NCBI GenBank assembly: GCA_003165615.1
Contig: PLWR01000659.1
Coordinates: 1-17,350, forward strand
From: Acidobacteriota bacterium
Lineage (GTDB): Bacteria > Acidobacteriota > Terriglobia > UBA7540
Direction: 5' to 3'
Length of the DNA: 17,350 nt
Positions 6,595 to 14,668 of the stretch are shown here, piece by piece; within the stretch, counting starts at the first letter, position 1, and every line of letters begins with the position of its first letter. Below the pieces are notes generated by a model. It was given only the letters and a program-made list of their open reading frames with translations. It searched no databases and was not told where the DNA came from. Made by a program: the position numbers and the translations under genes.

Positions 6595-8217
6595 CTAGAA
6601 ATTGTTGACGGCTTTCACCGTCCCTTCCTTCACATTGGCGTCAACGACGAAGGGCTTTGCGGCGTCATGCAATTCGTTGCCGACCAGATAGATCTTCTTG
6701 CTCGTGGGGCCCTTCACATGCAGAAAGACCTGCGTTCCGGCCCGGGCCCGGGAGTTGCAGATGGTGGCATCTTCCACTTTATTGAGAACCACCGCGGGAA
6801 TATCGGTCTGCGGCTTCGCCGGCCCGCCAACGAAGTTCTCCACTTGCAATCCATTCACGTCTTCAAAGGAGAGAGCGCTTTGCCATTTCTCCCACGCGGG
6901 CTTCTCCCAATTCACTTCCACGTCTTTCACCTTCACGTTTCTGGCATACTGAAAATACATGGCGTGAATCGACTTGTCGTACGGGGATTCGGGATTGGTG
7001 GAGATGAACAGCTTGACGTTCTCCAGGCTGATGTCATCGAGCCAGCTTGTGGGGTGCCCGGTAATCAGGCATGTTCCCTGGCCATGCGCAATGACGTTGC
7101 GAATAATCACGTGGCGAATCGAGCCCGCGTGCTCATTCGGTTCCGGATGCCCGCTTTGCTCCTCCTGCGTCTCGATCATAAAGTAAATGGGGTCGCCATC
7201 ACCCCACCAGAACCAGTCGAAGCGATGGCAGTTCACCACCAGATTCGATAACACCACATTTTCGACGTAACCCCCCATCGTGACCATAAACGCAATGCCG
7301 CGATTGGAGTCGGTGATCACGCAGTTGTCCACGGTCACATTGCGGACGCAGTTTATATTGCAATCGCAGAACTTCAATGCGGCGGAAGCTGAGGTCAACC
7401 GGCAATTCGTAACCGTGATGTTTTCACAGGGCAGTGCCGGGCCCGAAATATTATAGGAATAGAGCACGATGGAGTCATCGCCGGTCTCGATGGTGCAATT
7501 GGAGATGCGCACGTCCTTGCAACCGTCGGGGTCAATGCCGTCGGCCCAAACCGCCTCATAGGGATTGGTGTAGATATAGACGCCGTCGATCACCAGCCGT
7601 TCGCAGGCGTATGGATAGATGGTCCAACTGGGCGAATGCAGGAAGGAAAGACCGGCAATCTTCACGTCCTTGCAGCGGCGCATGTGAACCATGTGCGGGT
7701 TCGTAAGCCCCGTCGGATAGGGACGCATCAGTTGCTTGCCGCGGGCGTCTGACCACGCCTGTGCCAGAACGCGGTTGATATCGATGTCGTGATAGTGCTC
7801 CTCATTCTTCTTCCACCGGTACTGCGCCTGGCCGTCCACCGTCCCCCGCCCTTCGATGGTGATATTTTGCGCGTCTTCCGCGTAGAACAACGTGGGCATA
7901 TCGAAGCGGGCGGGGTCTGTGGACGCGTACAGCGTGGCCCCCGCTTCAACAAAAAATCGCACGTGACTGCGCAGGTGGATGGTTCCCGAGGTGTATTCGC
8001 CGGGCGGAACATAAACCGTCCCCCCACCGGCCTTCGCGCAGGCCTCCACGGCGTTCTGGATCGACTTCTGGGCGTCGTCCGCCTTGTTTCCCGTCGCGCC
8101 GTAATTCTTCACATTGAAGACTTGAACGCCCTCTTCAGCACGCAAGAGGGGTGTGAATAGCAGAACGACTAAAGCAAGGTTTGCCCAACAAAGCATCCTG
8201 GCAGTTTGGCGTCGCAT
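6595..8217 (-). CDS. Secreted GH28-type polygalacturonase-like beta-helix protein
   Basis: The 540-residue protein has a signal peptide (MRRQTARM then a hydrophobic core, cleavage probably after LLRA near residue 27). It then shows the pectate-lyase-superfamily opening FNVKNYGATGNKADD (34-48) and many short beta-helix rungs (for example VRISNCTIETGDDSI). GH28 enzymes hydrolyse galacturonan or rhamnogalacturonan backbones by inversion. The aspartates of the NTD and DD motifs are kept (ADGID 225-229; GDD 246-248), but the canonical GHG is SASAALKF (276-283 region) and RIK is NRGIAF (305-310), as in divergent bacterial GH28 members, so the exact substrate is open. The start at 8217 is fixed by GGAGG 7 nt upstream. 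A longer in-frame extension to 8661 overlaps the GH106 gene and has no protein character. It sits downstream of GH106 and upstream of the 492-residue gene. Confidence 0.88.
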   Translation of the reverse strand: MRRQTARMLCWANLALVVLLFTPLLRAEEGVQVFNVKNYGATGNKADDAQKSIQNAVEACAKAGGGTVYVPPGEYTSGTIHLRSHVRFFVEAGATLYASTDPARFDMPTLFYAEDAQNITIEGRGTVDGQAQYRWKKNEEHYHDIDINRVLAQAWSDARGKQLMRPYPTGLTNPHMVHMRRCKDVKIAGLSFLHSPSWTIYPYACERLVIDGVYIYTNPYEAVWADGIDPDGCKDVRISNCTIETGDDSIVLYSYNISGPALPCENITVTNCRLTSASAALKFCDCNINCVRNVTVDNCVITDSNRGIAFMVTMGGYVENVVLSNLVVNCHRFDWFWWGDGDPIYFMIETQEEQSGHPEPNEHAGSIRHVIIRNVIAHGQGTCLITGHPTSWLDDISLENVKLFISTNPESPYDKSIHAMYFQYARNVKVKDVEVNWEKPAWEKWQSALSFEDVNGLQVENFVGGPAKPQTDIPAVVLNKVEDATICNSRARAGTQVFLHVKGPTSKKIYLVGNELHDAAKPFVVDANVKEGTVKAVNNF

Positions 8218-8254
8218 GATTGAGCCTCCAAGGGAGAGTAATTCAAAGCGCAGA

Positions 8255-8263
8255 ATTATAACA
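8255..8263 (-). promoter_or_regulatory. Likely extended -10 promoter for the GH28 gene
   Basis: On the minus strand this reads TGTTATAAT, a perfect TATAAT with the extended TGn element. The -35 region about 17 bp further upstream (ACTCTG) is poor, as is common with extended -10 promoters. It would give a 5' leader of roughly 30 nt ending in the GGAGG ribosome binding site, so GH28 can be transcribed independently of GH106. Confidence 0.5.
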
Positions 8264-8350
8264 TTGACCCGGACTCTCAGAGTGAAGTGGCTCCTCACCG
8301 GGCGTGATGCAGGGGCGGGACGGTCGCTACTTAGCGTCGGCGCCTGCCTT

Positions 8351-8396
8351 GAGCCCCAAAGGGGGGTCAGCAGCATGGGCAGGGCACGCCCTGCCC
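8351..8396. repeat. REP-like hairpin pair directly after the GH106 stop codon
   Basis: GAGCCCCAAAGGGGGG (8351-8366) is followed by a perfect 9-bp inverted repeat, GGGCAGGGC-AC-GCCCTGCCC (8377-8396). The order of modules is the same as in the arms of the composite element at 12178-12459, but the second hairpin has a different stem sequence. It begins immediately after the GH106 TAG, so in the transcript it could act as a 3' stabilising or attenuating hairpin between GH106 and GH28. There is no T-run for a classical terminator. Confidence 0.6.
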
Positions 8397-11300
8397 CTAC
8401 CTCACCACCATGCGCGCAGCGGGGATGATTTGGACCGGCCCCAGCAGGCCCGATTCCATCAGCGGATCGTCCTTGGACCAGAGTTTCCAAGCGGCGAACG
8501 TCACATGTCCCGTGGGGCTGGGCTTCCCGTCCAACAGCCACTTGGGCCAGCGCTCCAGAATGGCTCCGTGAGTGGGCGGCACCGGAACGCCGGGGGCGAA
8601 GGATTTCGACCAATCGGCGTCCGGCGGCAGCATATCGTCGCCGATTAACCGGTTGGGCCACAGGTTGACCACGTTCACCGCCAGCTCGTTCGCACCCGGT
8701 TTGAGCGCCTCAGTGATGTCCACGCGGAAGGGCGGCTTCCACAAAATGCCAAGGTCGTGCCCATTCAATTTGACCTCGGCGATCACGGCAACGCGCCCCA
8801 GGTCCAAGTAGAAGGGACGGTCATGGGCGGGAAATCCAACAGGCAATTGGAAAACCCGATGGTAGGTGGCGGTTCCGGAAAAGTATTTCACCCCGGGGTT
8901 GGGATGATCGGTCCAGGAGATTAACCATTCCAGCGTCACGTGATCCGGCGCTTTCCATCCCTTGGGGAAGTCGAGTTCCCACGGGCCCTTTATTTCGAAG
9001 GGATCGGGCAGGGTGGGAACATCGACGCTGAGCAACCGACCGGAAGAAGTCTTTAGCTCGTACTTCCCTCCCTGAACAACTTCCATGTGGTACCCCGCGC
9101 TGCCGGCAAGCGTCACGTCGGCAGGGTCGTGCTGAAGTTGAATAGTGGGGTAGGGCCGAGGCGCGAGGCCGGAAATCTCGACGCCGTCACGCCGAATTGA
9201 AATCACCCGCTCCTGCGGTGAGCCCGAAGTGCCGCGGAAAACCACAAACACCGAGCCGTAGGGGTCGAGCGCCAGCGGCACCACGGTGCTGCCACCCCGT
9301 TCCTCGTAGACGGCGATGGGCTCGATCCGTCCCGTATCCGGCCACCACAATTCCGGCTTCTTCCCCTTCACGCGAAAAGTGCACAGGAACCTTTTGGCTT
9401 CGGGGAATTCACTGGCCACAAAATAAAATTCATCTCCGCCGTCCGTCCGGTGGATGTAACGGATCTGCTCATTCACGGCCACTTCGCGGCAGGCGAAGTC
9501 CGGCGCCGCGTCCAGGCCAGCCAGCACGTCGGCCAGAGGCTCTCCCCAAACAACCTTGCCTTTGCCGTAACGATGCTCGGTCAGGCTTTGGCCATCGCAA
9601 TCGCCCCAAACTTCCGCGGCAATCTTTTGCACCTCGCCGTCGCAAGATGGATAATCCGCCAGGCTGGGCGATTCAGTGGGGGGAGCGCCCACCACGGTGC
9701 CCCCTGCCGCCACCAGGTCTTTGATTCTTGCCGCGAGCGCCGGGGTCATGGCGCGCCCGGGCGGCAGCACGAGAACCTTGTAACTCATGCCACTGGGAAG
9801 AACCACGCAGCCGTCACGCACGGTCATCTGGTTCAGAACCACTTCCGGCGGCACATCGTCAAAGTCATATCCGGGCGGAATGGTGGGGTCCATCATCACC
9901 GGGTCAGGGAAAATATAAGGGGCGTTCTCGGGGCCCATGCAAGCCACGTCCGCAATGAATTGCCCACGCTGCAACAGCGCCTGGCAGCGGGCCACGTAGT
10001 GGTGCCACGCGCGCGACTGCTCCCACCAGGTGTTGGTGCGTTCGTACATGAGGCCAAAGGGGCCGCAGGTCATGCCGGGCTTACGGTCGAGCCAGGGCTG
10101 CATGGAGTAACGATGGAACACAAACCGGTTCGTACCCATGGTGAAAATCTTGTCGCCCAGCGGCTTCAGCATGAACGGGTGGTTCTGCCACTTCCCGCTC
10201 ACGGCGCCGGAGGTAAAGGATTCCGCCGCGATAATGGGCTTGCCGTAAACGTGCCCGGCCGACGCCATCTCCTTGCAAAAGGACATCAATTGATTCGTCC
10301 AGGTCGGTGCGCCCGTCCAGAATTCGCACATCGGCACATCGACGCGTCCGGCGTAGGCGACGTCCTGGTAGGGCCCATCGCCGTAGCATTCGATCGACAG
10401 CTTCAGGCCGTGCTGGTTGCAGATTTCGCGCATGTGCCCGGCGTAGTTTTCCAGCAGAAGATCGTTGATAGTGCGGCGAAGGTCCCACAAGAACCGCTCG
10501 GTGATTTCCCGGCTTTCCACCGGCCGGCTGGTGAGTACGGGGAGGTAGCGAATGGGATCGTAACCGCGCCGCTTCATGAATTCCTCGCGGAAGTCAAGCG
10601 TCCAGTTCTGCGAGCCCACTTCCCAACTATCGATGTGGGCCATCTTTATCGACTTCCCACCGGCGGCCGCCTGATCCTCCAGCAGCTTTTCGAGGAAACT
10701 CGAGAACTGCATCTCGATGGCTTTCTTGCTGAGCTTGTCGCACTCCAGGCCGCGGCTTTCGAGCGGCGCGGGATGATTTTCTTTTCCCGTGGAGGTGTGG
10801 CCAATGCGCACGACGGTCCACTTGCCGGCAGGCACATCCCAGCTCAGCCGCCCATCGCCGGTCATCTTGCTGGTCAGGTCCACAATCTGGTTTTGCGGCA
10901 CAACCCAGTCCGGGGAGCCGGCGGGACCCGCGGAGAAAACGTCCTGGCGCGTGTAAGCAGCCTTGCCGGAAATCTCCTCAAGGCGCGGCGTCGGTTGGAG
11001 TTCCACCTGGCTTAAAGGTATTCCCTTGACGAAGCGCTGGAACACCCAATCGCCCGCCGGGTCGAGAATGCTGAGGCGAATGCGGAAATAGCGCGCCGTC
11101 ACTTTGGGGAAGTTCACGGATGACACCGGCCAGCGAGTGGAAAACTCGCGCACCATTTCGTAATTCCGGCCGTCGGTGGAAACCTCCAACGCGGCAGGGA
11201 TTTCCGTGTTCCAGATGTCGAGGGCGATGGTCAGAGATTGCGCGGTGTAAGGCTCGGGGAACTCGATATTCAGATATTGCGTCAGGCCGGTTTCAGGTGG

Positions 11301-11999
11301 GGGCACCATCGCAACCGTTTCCGGGTCGCCGTCGAGCAGATTCGCCGCATCGAAGCTCTTGCGCTCAAGCCCGTAGGTGAAGCTTGGAGAACGCTCCGCC
11401 ATGGGCACGGCTTCCCCCGCCGGCGTCGGAAATGCCAGCACCGCGATATCGCGGTAATAATCCCGAACCGTCTTGGGCTGGCGAAGCGTCCCGGCGAAGG
11501 GCTTGGGACCTTCCAGCATGGTCTCATTGAACGTCAGCATTTGCATGGAAAGCTCGGGCGTAATCCAGGGGCCGCCGCTGCCGGAATAGCCACCGTCATC
11601 ATTCATGTTCATCGTGATGCCGAGGCGCGTGGCTTCCTTCACCGCGTGTTGAACCATTTCGCGCCACTCGGGAGTCATGAATCGCACCGGCCCCGTGGGA
11701 ATGAACAGAGCGTTTTCCATATAGATGAGCCCGCGAATGCCCACCCGGCGCATCGCCTCCAGATCAGCCGTGATGCCTTCTTTGGTCAGCATGCCGTCAG
11801 TCACCATCCAATAGACCCACGGCCAAGCGGCCTCCGGCGGCTCAAGAAATGCGCGCTGGAGATCATCCGGCGCTGCTTCCCCCACAGCCCCGGCTTCCAG
11901 AAGCGCGCCTGCACTGGCCAGTCCTGGGATTGCAGGAACCGAGATGGCCCATACCGCCGAGTTTTTCAAAAACGTTCGCCGATTGGAGAAGTAAGTCAT
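8397..11999 (-). CDS. Tat-exported GH106-type alpha-L-rhamnosidase
   Basis: GH106 enzymes release terminal alpha-L-rhamnose, typically from rhamnogalacturonan. This 1200-residue protein has a twin-arginine leader (SNRRTFLKN at 5-13). Next comes the family-like opening PPEAAWPWVYWMVTDG (54-69) and a TIM-barrel start (DLEAMRRVGIRGLIYMEN). Residues about 215-335 look like an inserted F5/8-type carbohydrate-binding module. The barrel continues with HIDSWE (455-460), SIECYGDGPY (535-544) and AAESFT (591-596); Glu460 and Glu593 are plausible catalytic acids. Near the C-terminus a GH2-like sugar-binding sandwich carries AEVKLNGHDLGILWKPPF. The ATG at 11999 is preferred over an upstream GTG because AGGTGGG stands at the right distance. 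It is the first gene of the minus-strand pectin-related run. Size and order of parts fit the family. Confidence 0.9.
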   Translation of the reverse strand: MTYFSNRRTFLKNSAVWAISVPAIPGLASAGALLEAGAVGEAAPDDLQRAFLEPPEAAWPWVYWMVTDGMLTKEGITADLEAMRRVGIRGLIYMENALFIPTGPVRFMTPEWREMVQHAVKEATRLGITMNMNDDGGYSGSGGPWITPELSMQMLTFNETMLEGPKPFAGTLRQPKTVRDYYRDIAVLAFPTPAGEAVPMAERSPSFTYGLERKSFDAANLLDGDPETVAMVPPPETGLTQYLNIEFPEPYTAQSLTIALDIWNTEIPAALEVSTDGRNYEMVREFSTRWPVSSVNFPKVTARYFRIRLSILDPAGDWVFQRFVKGIPLSQVELQPTPRLEEISGKAAYTRQDVFSAGPAGSPDWVVPQNQIVDLTSKMTGDGRLSWDVPAGKWTVVRIGHTSTGKENHPAPLESRGLECDKLSKKAIEMQFSSFLEKLLEDQAAAGGKSIKMAHIDSWEVGSQNWTLDFREEFMKRRGYDPIRYLPVLTSRPVESREITERFLWDLRRTINDLLLENYAGHMREICNQHGLKLSIECYGDGPYQDVAYAGRVDVPMCEFWTGAPTWTNQLMSFCKEMASAGHVYGKPIIAAESFTSGAVSGKWQNHPFMLKPLGDKIFTMGTNRFVFHRYSMQPWLDRKPGMTCGPFGLMYERTNTWWEQSRAWHHYVARCQALLQRGQFIADVACMGPENAPYIFPDPVMMDPTIPPGYDFDDVPPEVVLNQMTVRDGCVVLPSGMSYKVLVLPPGRAMTPALAARIKDLVAAGGTVVGAPPTESPSLADYPSCDGEVQKIAAEVWGDCDGQSLTEHRYGKGKVVWGEPLADVLAGLDAAPDFACREVAVNEQIRYIHRTDGGDEFYFVASEFPEAKRFLCTFRVKGKKPELWWPDTGRIEPIAVYEERGGSTVVPLALDPYGSVFVVFRGTSGSPQERVISIRRDGVEISGLAPRPYPTIQLQHDPADVTLAGSAGYHMEVVQGGKYELKTSSGRLLSVDVPTLPDPFEIKGPWELDFPKGWKAPDHVTLEWLISWTDHPNPGVKYFSGTATYHRVFQLPVGFPAHDRPFYLDLGRVAVIAEVKLNGHDLGILWKPPFRVDITEALKPGANELAVNVVNLWPNRLIGDDMLPPDADWSKSFAPGVPVPPTHGAILERWPKWLLDGKPSPTGHVTFAAWKLWSKDDPLMESGLLGPVQIIPAARMVVR

Positions 12000-12011
12000 G
12001 ATGTCACCCAC

Positions 12012-12177
12012 CTATAAGAATACGTTCTGCCTGTCTAAAGAACCGGTCAAGATAGTCGAAAATGGGGAAAAGGTCTTGCAATTTCTTGCAGGGATTTTTC
12101 TGTCACAGGCATTTTTGATGAAGATTGCACACGGAGGATTTGTTAGCAACTCGCTCGCCATTGAGCCTGCAATGGTT
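12012..12177. other. Leader/promoter region of the GH106 gene, no gene
   Basis: This AT-richer stretch lies upstream of GH106. It should hold its promoter, but no good -35/-10 pair stands out. It contains the TGCAA-N4-TTGCA palindrome noted separately. A 68-codon open frame on the plus strand (11998-12204) runs into the repeat element and does not look like protein. Confidence 0.5.
12077..12090. promoter_or_regulatory. Candidate operator TGCAA-TTTC-TTGCA upstream of GH106
   Basis: A perfect 5+5 bp inverted repeat with a 4-bp spacer lies 78-91 bp upstream of the GH106 start. Short palindromes of this kind are used by LacI/GalR-type and other dimeric sugar-responsive repressors. No regulator gene is in the window and no second copy was found upstream of GH28 or galK, so function is only a suggestion. 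Confidence 0.25.
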
Positions 12178-12459
12178 GAGCCCCAAAGGGGCGACCTACC
12201 CTAGCCCAGGGCAACGCCCTGGGTTTAACGTCCCCCACGCGCGGGAGCCCTGAAGGGGCGCACCAATAGCGGCCAATGATAATCGAAATCGATTTAATGC
12301 GCTGGCGCAGACCAGGTCTCGAGACCTGCCGTTCGTCAAAATGCTTGGAACTGATGCAAATTCGTAGATCGCCCCTACAGGGCTCAGACCTTGAAATGGA
12401 TTGGGCCGTGTGACCCAGGGCGTTGCCCTGGGCTAGATTAGGTCGCCCCTTTGGGGCTC
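12178..12459. repeat. 282-bp composite inverted-repeat element (REP/MITE-like)
   Basis: The outer 47 bp on the left (12178-12224) and right (12413-12459) are inverted copies differing at only two positions. Each arm holds GAGCCCCAAAGGGGCGACC and then the hairpin GCCCAGGGCAACGCCCTGGG. An inner module GAGCCCTGAAGGGGCG (12245-12260) recurs inverted at 12370-12385 with one difference. A perfect 16-bp palindrome sits near the centre. There is no transposase inside. This looks like a paired REP sequence or a non-autonomous palindromic mobile element. The ends have no obvious target-site duplication. Confidence 0.85.
12313..12328. repeat. Perfect 16-bp palindrome at the centre of the composite element
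   Basis: CAGGTCTCGAGACCTG reads the same on both strands. Its centre (12320.5) is 2 bp from the centre of the flanking inverted arms (12318.5). A further 10-bp palindrome AAATCGATTT lies at about 12287-12296. It could be a cruciform tip or a binding site for a dimeric protein. Confidence 0.7.
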
Positions 12460-12563
12460 AAACGCAAACGTAGCGCGACCTGTTTTCTAGTTCCGCATCT
12501 TCTAATTGGTAATGGGCAACGAAACGGAGACCTCGATCGGCTTCGTCCGGGATCTCAGTTTGA

Positions 12564-12683
12564 ACTCCAGCGCCTTCCCCGGCGGATGAAATCATTGCCG
12601 CAACCAGCGTGGTGGAAGACATCCCCCTGCGCACGCGCGAACGCCGGGTCCGAAAATCCCGTATGGTCCTGCTGGCCCGCTAA
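12564..12683 (+). pseudogene. C-terminal remnant of a VapC-type PIN-domain toxin
   Basis: The open stretch after the in-frame stop at 12561-12563 reads PADEIIAATSVVEDIPLRT followed by RERRVRKSRMVLLAR and a TAA at 12681-12683. This fits the VapC C-terminus (family form DPADRIIAATAxxxxxPLVTRDxRIRxS), including the third conserved acidic residue in PAD; the following T-x-D position is Glu here. VapC toxins are Mg-dependent RNases of about 130 residues; only about 39 remain, with no start codon, no N-terminal PIN acids and no VapB gene. It abuts the composite repeat, consistent with decay by insertion or deletion. The stop codon overlaps the first possible ATG of the acyl-CoA synthetase by one base. 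Confidence 0.55.
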
Positions 12684-14557
12684 TGATAGACTTTCACCCC
12701 AGCATGGGCTCAAGCGAGATCAAAACCCTCAACGAACTGTTCCTCAAGGGGGTCGGTACGCACGCCAAGCCAGACTGTTTCCTGTTTAAGAGCGAAGGGC
12801 GATACCAGGGTGTTTCTTCGCAGGAGGCCTTGCGCAAGGTGGCGGCGCTCGCCTCGGTGTTGAGCCGCCTGCACGTGAAGCGCGGCGACCGGGTAGCCAT
12901 TCTCTCGGAAAATCGCGTGGAATGGGCGCTGACGGACTACGCGCTGCTGGGCCTGGGCGCCGTCCCCGTGCCGATTTTCACCACCCTGCTCGAACCTGAC
13001 ATCGAATATATCCTGCGAAATTCCGGGGCGAAAGGGGTCGTGCTGGCGACGGACCAGCAGCTCGCCAAAGTTCTGAACGTGCGTCCTTACCTGCCGGAGT
13101 TGAAATTCGTCCTGGCCATGGATTGCGCCAAGCTGCAAGGGACGGGCGCGGATTGCTGGGAGAGCAGCGTCGCGCTGGAATTGGGTCTGGCGCCCCATGC
13201 CGTGGGGTCGTTCACCACCAAGGCGCTGACCGCGCAACCGGAAGACATCGCCACGATTCTTTACACCTCCGGAACCATGGGCAAGCCCAAGGGCGTCATC
13301 CTGACGCATGCTAACATTGTTTCCAACGTGCTGGAGTGCGCGAGGCTTTTTCCCCTCACGCGCGATGACGCGTGCATCTCGCTACTTCCCCTCTCTCACA
13401 TTCTGGAGCGGACGCTGGACTTCCTTTGTTTCTGGAGAGGTGTTTCGATCGCGTACGCGGAGAACATGGATTCCCTGCCGGTGAATCTGCGTGAGGTGAA
13501 GCCCACTTTGATGGGCGTGGTTCCCCGCGTGCTCGAGAAGATTCATGATCGTGTCATGGACGTCGTACGCACGGCGCCCCCGGTGCGGCAGAAAATCTTT
13601 TACTGGGCTCTGGAAATAGGAAAACGGGCCTTTCCCTATCGCCTCAAGGGCCGACCCTTGCCGCTGGGGCTGCGCCTGAAGCATGCCGTCGCCGACCGTC
13701 TGATCTTCTCCAAGGTGCGCGAACAACTGGGAGGGCGCATCACGATTCTAGCTTCCGGCGCCGCTCCGCTGGCGCAGGAACTGGCCGAATTCTTTTACGC
13801 CATGGATCTGCCGGTATACGAAGGCTACGGCCTTTCGGAAACCTCTCCCGTGATTGCCATCAATTATCGCGGTCACACAAAACTGGGGACCGTGGGCATG
13901 GTCATCGACGGTGTGGAAGTCAAGTTCGGGGAAGAAAATCATGAACCGGAAGGCGGGGCGGGGCGGGAGATTCTGGTGAAAGGACCCAACGTCTCGCCCG
14001 CCTATTACCACATGGAGGAAGAGAACCGGGCTGCCTTTGCCGACGGTTGGTTCCACACCGGCGATCTGGGGGCAATGGACGAAGAGGGATACCTCCACAT
14101 TACCGGCCGCAAGAAAAACCTCTTCAAAACCTCGGGGGGGAAATACGTTTCCCCGGAGAAGTTGGAGAACCTCTTTCAGAGTCATCCCTACGTTCACCAA
14201 ATCGTGGTCTTGGGCGCGGGACGCAAGTTTGTGGGCGCCTTGGTGGCGCCGGTCTTCATGCGCCTGGAAGCCCACGCGCGCAAATACGGCATTGTTTTCG
14301 AAACCCGCGAAGAACTGGTGGCCCATCCGGGAATCCACGCTTTCATGCAGCAGCTTGTGGACGAAACCACGCGCTGGTTGCCGCCGCACGAAAGAATTCG
14401 CCAGATTGTTCTGCTGCCGCGCGAATTCACGATGGGGGACGGTGAGGTTTCACCCACCCTGAAGGTGAGGCGGCGGGTGGTGGAAGAGAAGTACCGCGAT
14501 GTCATCGAGGAGATGTTTTCCCGGCACGCGCCGCAACTGGATCCGAAGATCCGGTGA
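12683..14557 (+). CDS. Long-chain acyl-CoA synthetase (AMP-binding, FadD-type)
   Basis: This ANL-superfamily enzyme of 624 residues activates fatty acids to acyl-CoA via an acyl-adenylate. Visible motifs are the P-loop ILYTSGTMGKPKGVILTHAN (192-211), YEGYGLSETSP (379-389), the hinge-region HTGDLG (458-463) with Asp461 binding the ribose, ITGRKKNLFKTSGGKYVSP (473-491), and the C-terminal catalytic lysine in SPTLKVRR (Lys594). Length matches bacterial long-chain members of the AMP-forming family. The first ATG (12683) overlaps the stop of the VapC remnant, and neither it nor ATG 12704 (MGSSEIKTLNELF) has a clear Shine-Dalgarno; the shorter start removes only seven residues. It converges on the Mla-like operon, so lipid activation and lipid transport genes are neighbours without sharing a transcript. 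No membrane helix is evident; it is probably cytosolic or membrane-associated. Confidence 0.93.
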   Translation: MIDFHPSMGSSEIKTLNELFLKGVGTHAKPDCFLFKSEGRYQGVSSQEALRKVAALASVLSRLHVKRGDRVAILSENRVEWALTDYALLGLGAVPVPIFTTLLEPDIEYILRNSGAKGVVLATDQQLAKVLNVRPYLPELKFVLAMDCAKLQGTGADCWESSVALELGLAPHAVGSFTTKALTAQPEDIATILYTSGTMGKPKGVILTHANIVSNVLECARLFPLTRDDACISLLPLSHILERTLDFLCFWRGVSIAYAENMDSLPVNLREVKPTLMGVVPRVLEKIHDRVMDVVRTAPPVRQKIFYWALEIGKRAFPYRLKGRPLPLGLRLKHAVADRLIFSKVREQLGGRITILASGAAPLAQELAEFFYAMDLPVYEGYGLSETSPVIAINYRGHTKLGTVGMVIDGVEVKFGEENHEPEGGAGREILVKGPNVSPAYYHMEEENRAAFADGWFHTGDLGAMDEEGYLHITGRKKNLFKTSGGKYVSPEKLENLFQSHPYVHQIVVLGAGRKFVGALVAPVFMRLEAHARKYGIVFETREELVAHPGIHAFMQQLVDETTRWLPPHERIRQIVLLPREFTMGDGEVSPTLKVRRRVVEEKYRDVIEEMFSRHAPQLDPKIR

Positions 14558-14668
14558 TCGGGAGATCGGGTGATTCAGTGACCGGTTTCCTTGTTGCTCG
14601 CCCCACCCGCAAATATGGCAATCACGCCTCTTTGTTCACCCGATCACCCCATCATCGGATCACCTGAT
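14558..14668. repeat. Inverted repeat between convergent fadD and MCE genes
   Basis: GATCGGGTGA at 14564-14573 recurs inverted as TCACCCGATC at 14636-14645, flanked by further degenerate GGTGATC/GATCACC copies starting at the fadD stop and running to the MCE stop. The pair could form a stem around a 62-nt loop and may serve as a bidirectional transcription end, though no T-run follows. Unit sequence differs from the heptads in the operon gaps. Confidence 0.5.

Noticed and set aside
8218..8661. N-terminal extension of the GH28 frame to 8661
   Set aside because: It overlaps the end of GH106, has no protein character, and the ATG at 8217 has a proper ribosome site followed by a signal peptide.
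9450..11015. 521-codon open frame on the plus strand
   Set aside because: It lies wholly opposite the GH106 gene, whose protein motifs are clear; long antisense frames are expected at this GC content and this one has no recognisable motif.
12000..12011. GTG start four codons upstream for GH106
   Set aside because: It would place the AGGTGGG ribosome site inside the gene; ATG 11999 has the correct spacing and leads directly into the Tat signal.
12451..12789. 112-codon plus-strand frame running into the acyl-CoA synthetase start
   Set aside because: It begins inside the repeat arm and has no protein-like pattern; the VapC-like reading in another frame explains part of the stretch better.
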